Of a stretch of 64,000 nucleotides of DNA, positions 20,007 to 29,799 are shown one piece after another. Numbering within the stretch: the stretch's first letter is position 1; every line of letters starts with the position of its first letter. The notes under the pieces were generated by a model, which worked only from the letters and a program-made list of their open reading frames with translations, was not told the origin of the DNA and ran no database searches. The position numbers were made by a program, and so were the translations under genes. Origin of the DNA: Roseburia sp. AM59-24XD. Lineage in GTDB: Bacteria > Bacillota > Clostridia > Lachnospirales > Lachnospiraceae. Location: contig NZ_QUET01000014.1 of assembly GCF_003478445.1 (NCBI RefSeq), positions 1-64,000 of the forward strand. The letters are read 5' to 3'.

Positions 20007-20306
20007 TTACTCTCCAAAGCTCTTCATTGTATTGGACAGACTTTGATCCGTCTCCTGCAATTTTGTTGCTGCGGTATCCATTAATTTTGCATAACTTTCA
20101 AGCATTTCTGAGAAATTTGTAAAGGTACTCTGCATACTTTCATATTTCTGAACAAATGCATCCAAAGCCTCTCCTTTCCAGATTTCATTCAGTCCGCTGA
20201 TCAATGTCTTCATCTTTGCCATTGACTCATCGTGCTGCTCCTTGATTCCTCTCAATTCGGATGCCTTACTGGTAAGCATTTCCGGTGTTACCTGAATAAC
20301 TGCCAT
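20007..20306 (-). CDS. WXG100 family protein (EsxA-like)
   Basis: This 99-residue protein matches the family closely: an N-terminal helix, the turn EIWKGEALDAF (W at about 43) and a second helix ending in a short polar tail. It is the most canonical EsxA-like protein of the locus and the best candidate for the core secreted substrate or structural partner of EssC. It has an RBS-like AAGGAG upstream and no signal peptide. The 60-70-base gaps on either side are larger than elsewhere in the cluster. Confidence 0.9.
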   Translation of the reverse strand: MAVIQVTPEMLTSKASELRGIKEQHDESMAKMKTLISGLNEIWKGEALDAFVQKYESMQSTFTNFSEMLESYAKLMDTAATKLQETDQSLSNTMKSFGE

Positions 20307-20378
20307 AGTTTTTCTCCTTTCATGTCTTATGATGTTGTAATTTATTTATGTAAATTCCCTGAAAAAGAATTACATACA

Positions 20379-20636
20379 CTATTCTGTGGTCTGCTCCTGC
20401 AAAATTCCCTTCAACTGTCCATCCACCTGCTCTATTGCAGATGCAGTTTTCTTCATTCTGCTTTTTATTTGCAAAAGCTTGTCCAATGCCAAATCAGCAT
20501 TGCTTCCTTTCCAAGCCTCCTGCAGACTTCCTTCTGCTGTCTCCAGCATTTTATTTAATAACTGCATTTCCTCATCTATGATCCGCAGCTGACTCTGATA
20601 TTTTATGATTTCCTCCATCCATTCTGTATCATTCAT
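20379..20636 (-). CDS. WXG100-like small helical protein
   Basis: This 85-residue helical protein has EAWKGSNAD at its centre (W at about 42), a WXG-type turn. It is slightly shorter than the canonical copy at 20007-20306. Its start overlaps the 3' end of esaB by 8 bases, so the two are translationally coupled. It may form a heterodimer with the next WXG100 protein (inference). Confidence 0.75.
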   Translation of the reverse strand: MNDTEWMEEIIKYQSQLRIIDEEMQLLNKMLETAEGSLQEAWKGSNADLALDKLLQIKSRMKKTASAIEQVDGQLKGILQEQTTE

Positions 20637-20901
20637 ATGTACTTTCCTTTCGTTTCAACACCAGAATATCTCCATTCCAGATTCCGGCATCCTCCAATGT
20701 GTCCCCGGAACCAATAATGCGGTTGGTTCTTATACAAACCACCTCATATCGCAGTGCATTTAAAAATAATTCCGGATTATATCCGTTTAATGCCTCCACA
20801 ATATCGTTTAGTAATTTATTCATTTCTAATTTGGTTGATACTTCAATGTCATATGAAAAGTGACCTGCTTCATCGGTTACTGTTACAATGATATTTTCCA
20901 T
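20629..20901 (-). CDS. esaB: EsaB/YukD-like ubiquitin-fold protein
   Basis: This small 90-residue cytoplasmic protein has the beta-grasp pattern of YukD/EsaB, a conserved type VII accessory. A strand-rich start (ENIIVTVTDEAG) precedes one helix (about residues 25-40), and it closes with GSGDTLEDAGIWNGDILVL, typical of the family. EsaB modulates Esx export in other Firmicutes. I chose the ATG at 20901, giving MENIIV; a longer frame starts at 20925 inside the neighbouring gene. It overlaps genes on both sides, consistent with tight co-expression. Confidence 0.75.
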   Translation of the reverse strand: MENIIVTVTDEAGHFSYDIEVSTKLEMNKLLNDIVEALNGYNPELFLNALRYEVVCIRTNRIIGSGDTLEDAGIWNGDILVLKRKESTYE

Positions 20902-21674
20902 TGTCCTCTCCCCTTCAAAACACAATTTTCTATAATTTCAATCATATTTTCAGGACTGATTTTCTGAAAAACAAAGCCCTGAACATCTGCTACGATCATC
21001 AGAATAATATTGTCATTTTTTATATATCCAATACTTTCTTGTCGTTTGAAAATGTCCTGACACCGTCTCCATTGTGTCGCTTTGCACAATGAAATTCTTC
21101 CCGAGAAAAAGTCAAGCAGTAACGAGACAATCTGTTGATCCTCTATCTTTTGTCCCAGCTGCTCTTCTACATTCTCCATATCAAAGTCAAGTATTTTTTG
21201 ACGATAATCCGCAATTTCCTGCATTGTCAGGATCCATTGATCTCCATCCTGACATTCCGTTGTATCATTTTTTTCAGCTATTCGACATTGTAATAATCCA
21301 TTTTCATCTTCTAAAGCAGACTGCGTCAGTAACATTCTTTCCTGTTGCTTATGATAAATCCACTGCGTCACTCTTTTACCACGATGATCATATGTTATTA
21401 ATCTTGCGAGCTCTTCACATTCGGCGATCATCTTGACTTTGTGATAAATCTCCTGCTTGATATATGCATTTTTCTCCGGGCGAATATTTAATACGCCTCT
21501 TTCCTCCAGTGCTGCGATCATTTTCTGCACATTGGACTTGACATTTTCCCGATAACTTAACACTCCTGCATCCATTATTCCCGGAAGCGAGCTGTATCCC
21601 ATAATTCCTGCCAGAATAATGATTTCACTCATATATAGTTTTTGATCCCTGGGATCCTCTGTCATCTCTATCAT
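20883..21674 (-). CDS. T7SS accessory protein of unknown function
   Basis: This 263-residue soluble protein has a predicted helical N-terminal part (residues 1-110) with ALEERGVLNIRPEKNA, which looks like the end of a winged-helix unit. A strand segment follows (QWIYHKQQERMLLTQ), then a helical C-terminal part. Its general plan resembles the EspG-like protein at 18973-19608, but sequence identity is too low by eye to call it a homologue. It sits between essC's neighbour and esaB, the position of accessory chaperone genes in clostridial Esx loci. Confidence 0.5.
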   Translation of the reverse strand: MIEMTEDPRDQKLYMSEIIILAGIMGYSSLPGIMDAGVLSYRENVKSNVQKMIAALEERGVLNIRPEKNAYIKQEIYHKVKMIAECEELARLITYDHRGKRVTQWIYHKQQERMLLTQSALEDENGLLQCRIAEKNDTTECQDGDQWILTMQEIADYRQKILDFDMENVEEQLGQKIEDQQIVSLLLDFFSGRISLCKATQWRRCQDIFKRQESIGYIKNDNIILMIVADVQGFVFQKISPENMIEIIENCVLKGRGQWKISL

Positions 21675-21687
21675 ATGTAACTCCTCA

Positions 21688-22194
21688 CTATTCTGAAATA
21701 ACCTGCCGCAAATGATACCATTCCTGAATCAGTTTCCGTATGGACGATGCATCCGCCTGATTAATATTACCATGGTCCACTCCCAACAATCTTTCCAGTT
21801 TTTTCAGTTGATCGCTGTCGTCACATTCCAGAAATGTTTCATCACTGTCCGGTGACAGTAAATTTGTAAATTCCGTCTCCAGATCAACGTAGGTATCCGC
21901 ACGATCATTCAACATTTCCTGTATGGTGTGTTCTGTCTCCTGATATTCCTGTGAAAGCCCTGTTGTTGCCTTGGTAAGTGCTTCCAGTTTTTCGTGAATC
22001 AGCATCATATCATTGGAGGCTGTAAGCATATTTTTTAATATTTTAGAACTGCTTGGCTGCATTAGCAGATCCATATCCAGATTCATTGCATGATTGAGCC
22101 GGCATATAAGATCCTGAATGTCATTTGCCTTTCGCTCCGCTTTTGCGATGCTTTGTTCCATTGTTTCCATTAATTCATAATTTACTCTAACCAT
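21688..22194 (-). CDS. Coiled-coil T7SS-locus protein
   Basis: This 168-residue protein is dominated by helices with heptad character (about 5-110), followed by an acidic stretch (SPDSDETFLECDDSD) and a short C-terminal helix. It has no membrane segment, signal peptide or WXG turn. It lies 19 bases downstream of essC and is probably the second gene of the operon. A structural or substrate-recruiting role next to EssC is possible, but no family is recognised. Confidence 0.5.
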   Translation of the reverse strand: MVRVNYELMETMEQSIAKAERKANDIQDLICRLNHAMNLDMDLLMQPSSSKILKNMLTASNDMMLIHEKLEALTKATTGLSQEYQETEHTIQEMLNDRADTYVDLETEFTNLLSPDSDETFLECDDSDQLKKLERLLGVDHGNINQADASSIRKLIQEWYHLRQVISE

Positions 22195-22213
22195 AAATTT
22201 GACCTGTTCACCC

Positions 22214-25200
22214 CTATATGTTATGTGTATCTGCCAGCTTTATCTTCTGACATGCTCCATTTTCAAAATACCATGCATTTCCAACACCTGCTTCTTCACT
22301 CTTCTCGCTGTACTTAAGGCTGCTTTGGAAAAATTCACTCTGTGCCGGAGAACCCTCCACTGCGATTCCCCGTTGATTTGCTATGATCGCTCTTGTCAGA
22401 CTTTCTATCTGATTATATTTCACAAGATCATCCGGCAGACCACTTACAAATATCAATACACCCAGCCCCTGCGCCAGTCGGCAGATTCTTTCCATACTCC
22501 TTAAATTGTCTTCGGAAACACTGTCGACAAACTCTTTCAGATTATTCACGAAAATACACAGTTGTTCGTAATCCTGTATAAAGCTCTCTTCGTCAAAAGA
22601 ATCCGGCGAAGCCGCTCTTGCTGCATTTTGTGCCCGTTTTCTCTCATTTAGATACTGCACAATTTCTTCCATTACCTGAGTCATTCGATTCTCTTCCGAA
22701 TTCACTGCATAAAAGTGTACATCATTTTGGACAGAGTCCATTTTTCTTGTATTGCTGTCTATCACAAATATTTTATCCTGCGGTGCTTTTAAATGAATCA
22801 TATTAACAACATCTAAAAGGATCTGACTGTTTTTGCCGGTATCATTGCCACTTACCACAAATGAATACTGCTCTGACAGATCACAGGAAACCATTTTAAG
22901 ACTGTTATAGGAAATACCCATCGGTATGCATGTCCGTTTCTCATATTGCGTACATAACTGCTCAAGTGCAATATGCTCCGGCATTACAGGGATTACTTTC
23001 GGCCTTGCTCCCTTCCACACCGTATTCATCTGTGCAAATACATTTTTAAGATTCTGTACCTTATCCATGTCATTCTCTCCAGCCATGTACATAGCAGACT
23101 GAAACTCAGTCGGTGGATTTCCTTTCATAAATGCTCTGCCCGGCACTTTATCCAGTTTGCGTCCATCAAGTCTTCCGACAATCTGTGGATAATCGGATTT
23201 ATCTGTCAATTCAAATGCAATGGCTCCCCGCACATTCTGCATGATTTTGTAACGCACTCCTGATGAGCTGTTTGCCGTAAAGATCAAATAAATACCATAT
23301 GCAGCACCTTCTCTTGCAATCGTCACAAATAAAGGTTCTAAATCTGGATACAATTCAAAGACCGGCGTAATGTTATCAACAGCAATGACCACTGCAGGAA
23401 GTTCCTCTGACACCACCGCCCGATACTGAGATATATTACTTACCGTATTTGTAAGAAACAGTTTTTTACGAATCTCTATTTCTTCCTGCAATAAACTGCC
23501 AAGCTTTCCCATTTTTTCTTCTTCGGAATCCAGCACAACTCCTCCTACATGTGGCATATCCGCAAATGAGCTCATACTCCATCCGCCAAAGTCCATAATA
23601 TAGCAGGATACATCTGTAGGCTCATACAGCATTCCCAACGCCAGGATTACATTTTTCAATAATGTTGTCTTTCCGGTTGATGGCGCACCAAATACGGCAT
23701 AATGCCCATTTTCCACAAAGTCAATATATTGCAGTCCCTGTTGCTGTATTTCCGGTTTGTCAAAAATTCCAACCGGAACACGCAGCCATTCTCCTTTCTG
23801 TGTCCATTCGGTGCCATTAAATCCTCCATGAAGAATGTCTTTTGTCAGATAAAGCTCGGCTGGCAGTTCCGGAAGCCATGGTCCTTCTAACGGTTCAACA
23901 TTCATCCGTTTCGTTTCATCACAGATATACCGTACTACCGCCTTAAGTTCATCAATTTCAGAACGAAAACGGGTTTTCTCATCAACAACCGTTTTGATCC
24001 TCTGACCATTCATGGACACGATTCTTACCTGGTTTCCCACTTCCTTTTCCTGCTGTGCCGCTCCCAGATAAGGAGCTCCACTCCAGTACGATTGGAAAAG
24101 CTCATATATTTCATCACTTCCCACTTTGACATATGCACGACCAGCCTGTGTGATCTGTGCTGCATCCGGGGTTTTAATCATTTCACGGCTGTCTCCAACA
24201 CTCTGTACCTTTAAGCACAACTGAAAACGGGTATTGCTCCAGATCTGATCATCTACAACACCGCTTGGTTTCTGTGTCGCCAGAACCATATGTATTCCAA
24301 GACTTCGTCCTACTCTGGCTGTCTGGATCAATCCCTGCATAAACTCAGGCTCATCCTTTTTCAGTTCCGCAAACTCATCCGCAACAATAACCAGATGCGG
24401 CAAAGGTTCTAATCCACTTCCTTCTTTGTATTTCTTTTGATATTTGTCAATATGGTTTACTCCGGCCTCATCAAATAATCTCATTCTTCTTTTGATCTCA
24501 CTCTGTAAGGAAACCAGGGATCTTCCGATATTAGATCCAATATTGGTAATCTTTCCGACAACGTGAGGCAGCGGCTCTAACAGATTCGCCATTCCGCCTC
24601 CCTTATAGTCAATAATGACAAAAGAAACATCATACGGATGATAATTCAGTGCCATAGACAAAATCCAAGTCTGCAGCAGCTCACTTTTACCGGAGCCTGT
24701 TGTTCCTGCTACCAGACCGTGAGGACCATGTGCCTTTTCATGAATATCAAGAGAAAATGTTTTGCCTCCTCCAAGCACGCCAATCGGAGCTGCCAGACTC
24801 TCATACGCCTTCGCCTGAGCCCATCTGCGTTCTGCATCCAACTGCTCCACTCTCTGCACACCATACCCCTGCAGAAAAGTCACTGATTTTGGTATTGGTG
24901 CTGAAACTGCAAATCCCTCCAGCTCAATTGCCGACATTCTTCTCGCGAAAACATCATAATCATCACGTTTCAGATCGTGATCCATTGTAAAAATAAACTT
25001 ATTATTTACTTCATTTCGCAAATATGCACTTGGTCCGTCATTGACATCAACAATCATTTTGCAGTCATGCGGCAGAGAATACAGATCATCAAATAAAAAC
25101 AGTGAACTGACTCCCATCGCCGGTTCATCCATAAACAGATCACTCATAATCTGTTCCATTTCCATATATCTTTTAGATCCGAAAATAAACACATAGCATG

Positions 25201-26772
25201 GCAGATTTAATTTTGATTTACCATAAGAATATGCCTGCATCTCTCTTTTTCTCTGCTTTACAATTTCATGAAAATACTCGCACAAATTATGGGCATCTTC
25301 TTTTGTAAATGCCAAATATCTCGTCTGCTTATTTTCATCCCAAAAATGTGGAAGCCATCTCAAACCTTCCCATTCTTTCTGCTCTTCTTCATCAAAAATT
25401 CCAACAACATGAACATCCTGATAAGAGTGTTCCGTTGTCAGGGCAACCAGCATATTTTTGACCAAACTGATTACCTTAGTGCGATTGCCTATAATTCCTA
25501 CGGAGGAATTATTCAATAATGAAATTCTGGCCGGAACATTATCAACAATTCTTGTCTCTTCAATCAACTGTTCAGACATTGCCAGAATTTCATCTTCCTC
25601 TATACTGACAGTTCCGCTATATGTCCTTGTTTTACCGGAACACACAATTCCTCATAGCCCATTCCCACGCGGATATCCAAAAAGTCTCTGTCTCCGGGCA
25701 TTCTCTCCCAAAGATTCCTATTGGTATTGATCACATTTTGAAGACAGTCTACCGGCGATGGGTTTTCTCTGATTAATATGTCTCTCTGTTGTTCCGCTAC
25801 CGCATCAATGCGTGCCTTTTGCTCACTGATATAATCAAAGTACTTTTTCTGTCTTAATAATTCGTATTCTTCCAGTTTTTTCTTTCTGCGTCCATTGCTG
25901 TTTCTCATAGAAACAGCACTTGATACAGGCATCACAAGCATTGCCGCACGCGCAGCCAGAAGAGCCGGAGACGCCGCTCCCATCGTAAGGCTGCTTGCCA
26001 CCATTGCTCCTGATCCCAGCAGAGATGCTAACATGCCCCTGCTTTTTTCAAATTTAGCAGCTTTTGTCGGTGCACTTGCCAGTACAATTTCCTTATCCGG
26101 AAGCATCGCCTGCGTTCTTGGCGAACGCTTATATTTTATACTGCATCCTTTTTTCTCAGCGGCAGTTTCTTTTTGGTATGCTTTCTCCTCAGCAATTCCC
26201 CGAATAGATACTACATCACCCAGTCCTTTAAAATACAGACACGAATCTTTTACAATAATCCGAACATTTAACAACGAAATAATATCCCCTGATTTAAGTA
26301 CAGCTTTCGTAATTTGAGAGCCATTTAAATACACACCATTCGTGCTCTTCAGGTCTTCCACATGAAGTATTCCTGCTTCACTTCGAATGACACAATGTTT
26401 CCCTGATATATACGGATATGCAATTGATACATTATTTTCCTGCTTCCGTCCGATACTCACTGTTGCCTGATAAGGAAGCTTTAATTCCTGATCCGGACAT
26501 TCGGCTATATCTGTGACCAGAATTGCTGTTCTGCTCTCCTGATATAAAATTACGATCTGTCCTTTGGGGCAATCCTGTGTTTTAAAAGACATTGGTAGCT
26601 TTGTGTCCACAACAATTCTGTTATTCTTTAATTTTACAGATATTTGAGAAGCATTCATTTCTGAAATCATTACAGAATCCTTTTTATGATTTCCAAATGT
26701 CACTGTCATTTTATCCTGTAATTCGGCATGATATATTTTATTTAAATGTAATAAAGTTACCAAAACACTCAT
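22214..26772 (-). CDS. essC: EssC, FHA-containing type VII secretion motor ATPase, broken by one frameshift
   Basis: EssC is the membrane-anchored FtsK/SpoIIIE-type motor of Firmicute type VII secretion. A first FHA-like region (about 1-95) precedes a clear FHA domain with GRK (108-110), SGKH (123-126) and STNG (143-146), keeping all phosphothreonine-binding positions. Two membrane helices lie near 250-290. Three P-loop modules follow: GTTGSGKSELL with VIVADEF, then GAPSTGKTTLL with AVVIAVDN, and a degenerate GNDTGKNS module. The frame breaks at 25630-25633. Adding one A to an AAAA run (minus strand) joins VPVK to TRTYSGTVSIEED and gives 1519 residues, normal for EssC. The second piece could otherwise begin only at a weak GTG at 25645. 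It is the first gene of the secretion cluster, behind GGAGGAGC. Confidence 0.93.
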
Positions 26773-26818
26773 GGCTGCTCCTCCTGTATCTTATGCATCT
26801 CTCATCTTGCTGTATATG

Positions 26819-26847
26819 TCATTAGCTTATCACGATCGAGCCATCAA
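26819..26847 (-). promoter_or_regulatory. Candidate sigma-A-type promoter for the essC operon
   Basis: On the minus strand TTGATG and TAATGA are separated by exactly 17 bases, about 45 bases before the essC start. The site lies downstream of the two hairpins at 26918-26962 and 27146-27186, so it could drive the whole T7SS-kinase block. No operator repeat is seen. The call rests only on consensus similarity. Confidence 0.35.
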
Positions 26848-26917
26848 ACTCTTTCCGTTTTTTTCACTTCTCCATTCTACCTCCTCCCTCTCTTCCTCCT
26901 ATTCCCCTAAAATTTCG

Positions 26918-26962
26918 TCAAAAAAATACGCTCAAATGCCCTGTTTATCAGCATTTGAGCGT
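26918..26962 (-). terminator. Rho-independent terminator upstream of essC
   Basis: A perfect 12-base inverted repeat, ACGCTCAAATGC and its complement, encloses an 11-12-base loop and is followed on the minus strand by A-TTTTTTT. It insulates the essC operon from the gltS unit upstream. The surrounding 26773-27196 gap holds this terminator, the hairpin at 27146-27186 and the candidate essC promoter. I saw no gene in it. Confidence 0.85.
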
Positions 26963-27145
26963 CTATACAAAATCTACTCCACCATATTACCGTCCATAAT
27001 CCTGAAACACGCAGAAAAATTGCACAAATTTTCTGATTAAAATATGTGAATACTGCCTATTCCATATTATTTCCGGTCGCTGGATTCATTCTACCACACC
27101 CCTTTCTCCCGTTTCTTTCCGTTTTTTTCACCCTCATAATCCCAA

Positions 27146-27186
27146 AACTGCCACATATCAACTTCTCTCGCTGATATGTGGCAGTT
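27146..27186 (-). terminator. Hairpin after the gltS operon
   Basis: A perfect 15-base inverted repeat (AACTGCCACATATCA and its complement) lies 11 bases after the stop codon of the 63-residue gene. The following T run is only four bases long, so termination may be partial. The stronger terminator at 26918-26962 lies further downstream. Confidence 0.65.
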
Positions 27187-27196
27187 TACTCTACCC

Positions 27197-27388
27197 TTAT
27201 TTCTTTTTGATATGTACCTCGGGAATTGCTACGCTGTCGTAGACAACCCCGGGCTTGTGTGTTTCTTTTTCGTGCTTCTCTTCCGCCTGTGCGGTCTGTT
27301 CCTGTTCCGGTGCCTCATGGGTATGAATCTCCGGAATAGCCAGATTTTCATAGGTCAGATCGTAATTCTTTTTCTTTTTTCCAAACAT
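27197..27388 (-). CDS. Small charged protein downstream of gltS
   Basis: This 63-residue, highly charged protein has no membrane segment. It begins MFGKKKKNYDLTYENLAIPE and contains a repeated short pattern: Y-x-[NS]-[LV]-A-I-P-E-[IV]-H (around residues 13-22 and 50-59). The repeat at both ends flanks an acidic Glu/Gln/His-rich middle. It starts 15 bases after gltS and has GGAGGG upstream, so it is probably translated from the same transcript. The family is not recognised. The His/Glu composition could mean metal binding, which is speculation. Confidence 0.55.
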   Translation of the reverse strand: MFGKKKKNYDLTYENLAIPEIHTHEAPEQEQTAQAEEKHEKETHKPGVVYDSVAIPEVHIKKK

Positions 27389-27403
27389 TTCTGCATCCCT
27401 CCA

Positions 27404-28591
27404 TTAAATGAAATTGATAAAAAATGTTATAACCAGACTGTTGATGAAATCCGCGAAAAGGCTGCCGACCAGCGGAATCAGCAGGTATGCCTTGACGGAT
27501 GTCGTGTACTTCTCACAGATAGCCTGCATGTTTGCCATGGCGTTCGGAGTTGCTCCCATTCCGAAGCCGCAGGTTCCGGCAACGAGTACTGCTGCATCAT
27601 AATCTCTTCCCATAATATTAAATTCGAGGAAGTAAGTAAATACTGCGATCAGAAGCGCCTGTACCGCTAACAGGATAAACAGCGGAAGTGCAAGGTCGGC
27701 AAGCTGCCACAGCTTCAAAGTGATCATCGCAATTCCGAGGAACAGCGACAGAGAGATACCACCCAGATCGTTGATCTCGCCCATGTGGATCGTAAATTTG
27801 CCGCTGTACTCACCGATATTTCGAAACAGCGCTGCTGCGATCATGGCTCCGATGTAGATTGGGAAGGTCATGCCGGTCTTGGTCAGAAAATAAGAAAAGA
27901 TTGTTCCCAGACCGATTGCAAGGATCAGCTGGAATACCGCCGCCGCGTACATATTGGTATGACGCTCATGCTTTTCCTCTTCCTCGACTAACAGACTATC
28001 ATCCTCCGGGATGGCAGTCTCAAGCAGCTTTTTCTTCTCGATGAGTCGCTTGCCGAGAGGACCGCCGATCAAACTTCCGCAGATCAATCCAAAGGTTGCT
28101 GCTGCAGTACAGATTGTTGTTGCTCCGGAAATATTAAAATCCTCGAGAACAGGTCCGAAAGCTCCTGCGGTACCATGTCCGCCGACCATCGGGATCGAAC
28201 CGGTACACATACCGATGAGCGGGCTTAAACCGAGAAGCTTTGACATTCCAACTGCGACCAAGTTCTGTGACACGATCAGCAGGATCACAAGTCCCAGAAA
28301 TACAACCAGTGATTTACCGCCACTTTTAAGAACCTTGAGATTTGCCTGAAAGCCAACCGAGGTAAAGAAAAATACCATACACACCTCGCGCAGTATATCG
28401 TCAAAGGAAAACTCTGCCACACCCGTCACGTAACAGATGCAGGTGAAAATGGCAAATAATAAACCACCGACAACCGGAGCCGGAATACAAAACTGCTCCA
28501 GAAAATGTATCTTACTTTTCAAATAAGCACCAAGCATCAGAACAAGGACGGCTGCCGCCAGTGTCTGATACATGTCCAACTGTATTTTCAT
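27404..28591 (-). CDS. gltS: GltS-type sodium/glutamate symporter
   Basis: This is a polytopic inner-membrane carrier of the glutamate:Na+ symporter family with about ten hydrophobic segments. The two family loops are visible: GSIPMVGGHGTAGAFGPVLE in the first half and AGTCGFGMGATPNAMANMQA in the second. I chose the ATG at 28591 (MKIQLDMYQT), preceded by GGAAAGG. The frame extends to 28711, but the extra 40 residues are polar and unlike the family. The resulting 395 residues are typical. It lies directly downstream of a TAXI-type binding lipoprotein, an unusual partner because GltS normally works alone. Confidence 0.93.
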   Translation of the reverse strand: MKIQLDMYQTLAAAVLVLMLGAYLKSKIHFLEQFCIPAPVVGGLLFAIFTCICYVTGVAEFSFDDILREVCMVFFFTSVGFQANLKVLKSGGKSLVVFLGLVILLIVSQNLVAVGMSKLLGLSPLIGMCTGSIPMVGGHGTAGAFGPVLEDFNISGATTICTAAATFGLICGSLIGGPLGKRLIEKKKLLETAIPEDDSLLVEEEEKHERHTNMYAAAVFQLILAIGLGTIFSYFLTKTGMTFPIYIGAMIAAALFRNIGEYSGKFTIHMGEINDLGGISLSLFLGIAMITLKLWQLADLALPLFILLAVQALLIAVFTYFLEFNIMGRDYDAAVLVAGTCGFGMGATPNAMANMQAICEKYTTSVKAYLLIPLVGSLFADFINSLVITFFINFI

Positions 28592-28728
28592 AACTAAATC
28601 AAACCTTTCCAGATATCTGCCATATTCTTGTTGTACCGCAGATATCCATTTCCTGTAAATCTGTCCGCACGGAAACGCCCCTGAACGATTCCGTGCATTC
28701 CCACCATCCATATATTACCTATTACCGT

Positions 28729-29685
28729 TTACTTATTCTCCGGCACTTCCACACCTTTGGACTTATAATACGCCTCGGCTCCGGGATGGAACGGGATCGT
28801 CACTCCCTGAACCGCCTCCTCCGGCGTCAGCTGCAGATTGATCGAAGTGGAATACTGAATATCCTTGACATGTTCAAACAAAAACCTGGTCAATGTCTGT
28901 ACGGTCTCATCGGACAGGGTATTGCTTGCAAGCAGAACGGACTGCACGCTGAGCGTCTCAATGTCCTCTGTCTGACCTGCGTAGGTCCCTGCCGGGATCA
29001 CACAATCATTATAGAAGGGGTATGCTTTCTTTAGCTTCTGTCTGCAGTTCTGCGGTATGGAGAGCACCTTAATGTCGCATTCCTTAGTAAGTTCCTCAAT
29101 CACTGTCGTGCTGACACCTGCCGTGCAGAAAAATGCATCAATCTTCTTTTCCTCGAGCTTGTCTGCTGCCTGTGTGTAATCCAGATTCTCGGTATCTACC
29201 AGTGCATCCGGCAGCCCACAGACCTCCAGGATCTGCCTGGCATTGCGCTCCGTACCGGATTCCTCGGCACCGATGCTGATCGTCTTGCCCTCCAGATCAT
29301 CCGGCGAATCAATGCCGGAATCTTTTCTGACAACAATCTGGCATGCCTCCGGATACAGACTTGCAACTGCTTTATAGCCGCTGTACTTACCGGAATGAAA
29401 CGTTCCCTTTCCATAGTAGGCCTCATCGATCAGATCCGCCTGCGCAATCCCAAGTTCAATATAATTGTCAGAAAGCAGGCGCAGATTTGCAGCGGAACCG
29501 GCAGTGCTTTTGACCTTCCAGTTAATACCCTTCTCCTCCTCTGACATCAGCTCCGTGTATGCATTTGCAAATGGATAATACATACCTCCGACTCCAGCGG
29601 CACCGAAGCGGATTGTCTCCTGTCTGCTGCAGCCTGTCGCAAGGATCATACTCAGACAGACAAGAACAGATATTGCTCGTTTCAT
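28729..29685 (-). CDS. TAXI-family solute-binding lipoprotein
   Basis: This is an extracytoplasmic solute-binding protein of the TAXI type, which usually serves TRAP transporters. The leader ends in a lipobox, LATGC at residues 15-19. The mature protein shows FGAAGVGGMYYPFANAY near its start, GIAQADL around 90 and the conserved SIGAEESGTERNARQI segment. At 318 residues it is a normal size. No TRAP membrane subunits are encoded nearby. The next gene downstream, 137 bases away, is the GltS-type symporter. TAXI proteins are known to bind glutamate or related acids in some species, so a functional pairing with GltS is plausible, though inferred. Confidence 0.88.
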   Translation of the reverse strand: MKRAISVLVCLSMILATGCSRQETIRFGAAGVGGMYYPFANAYTELMSEEEKGINWKVKSTAGSAANLRLLSDNYIELGIAQADLIDEAYYGKGTFHSGKYSGYKAVASLYPEACQIVVRKDSGIDSPDDLEGKTISIGAEESGTERNARQILEVCGLPDALVDTENLDYTQAADKLEEKKIDAFFCTAGVSTTVIEELTKECDIKVLSIPQNCRQKLKKAYPFYNDCVIPAGTYAGQTEDIETLSVQSVLLASNTLSDETVQTLTRFLFEHVKDIQYSTSINLQLTPEEAVQGVTIPFHPGAEAYYKSKGVEVPENK

Positions 29686-29799
29686 ACTTCAAACTCCTCT
29701 CTCATTAAAATCCTGACCAATCAACAGATCAGCGATAACCCCTTCCGTATGTGAATCATTCCTCGGCGTTTATTGCTTCTATTACTTCCGTAGTGTTTA

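Noticed and set aside
22214..25645. A separate downstream ATPase gene starting at the GTG at 25645
   Set aside because: The GTG has no good ribosome site, the upstream frame ends precisely within the EssC core, and one added base unites both parts into a normal-length EssC.
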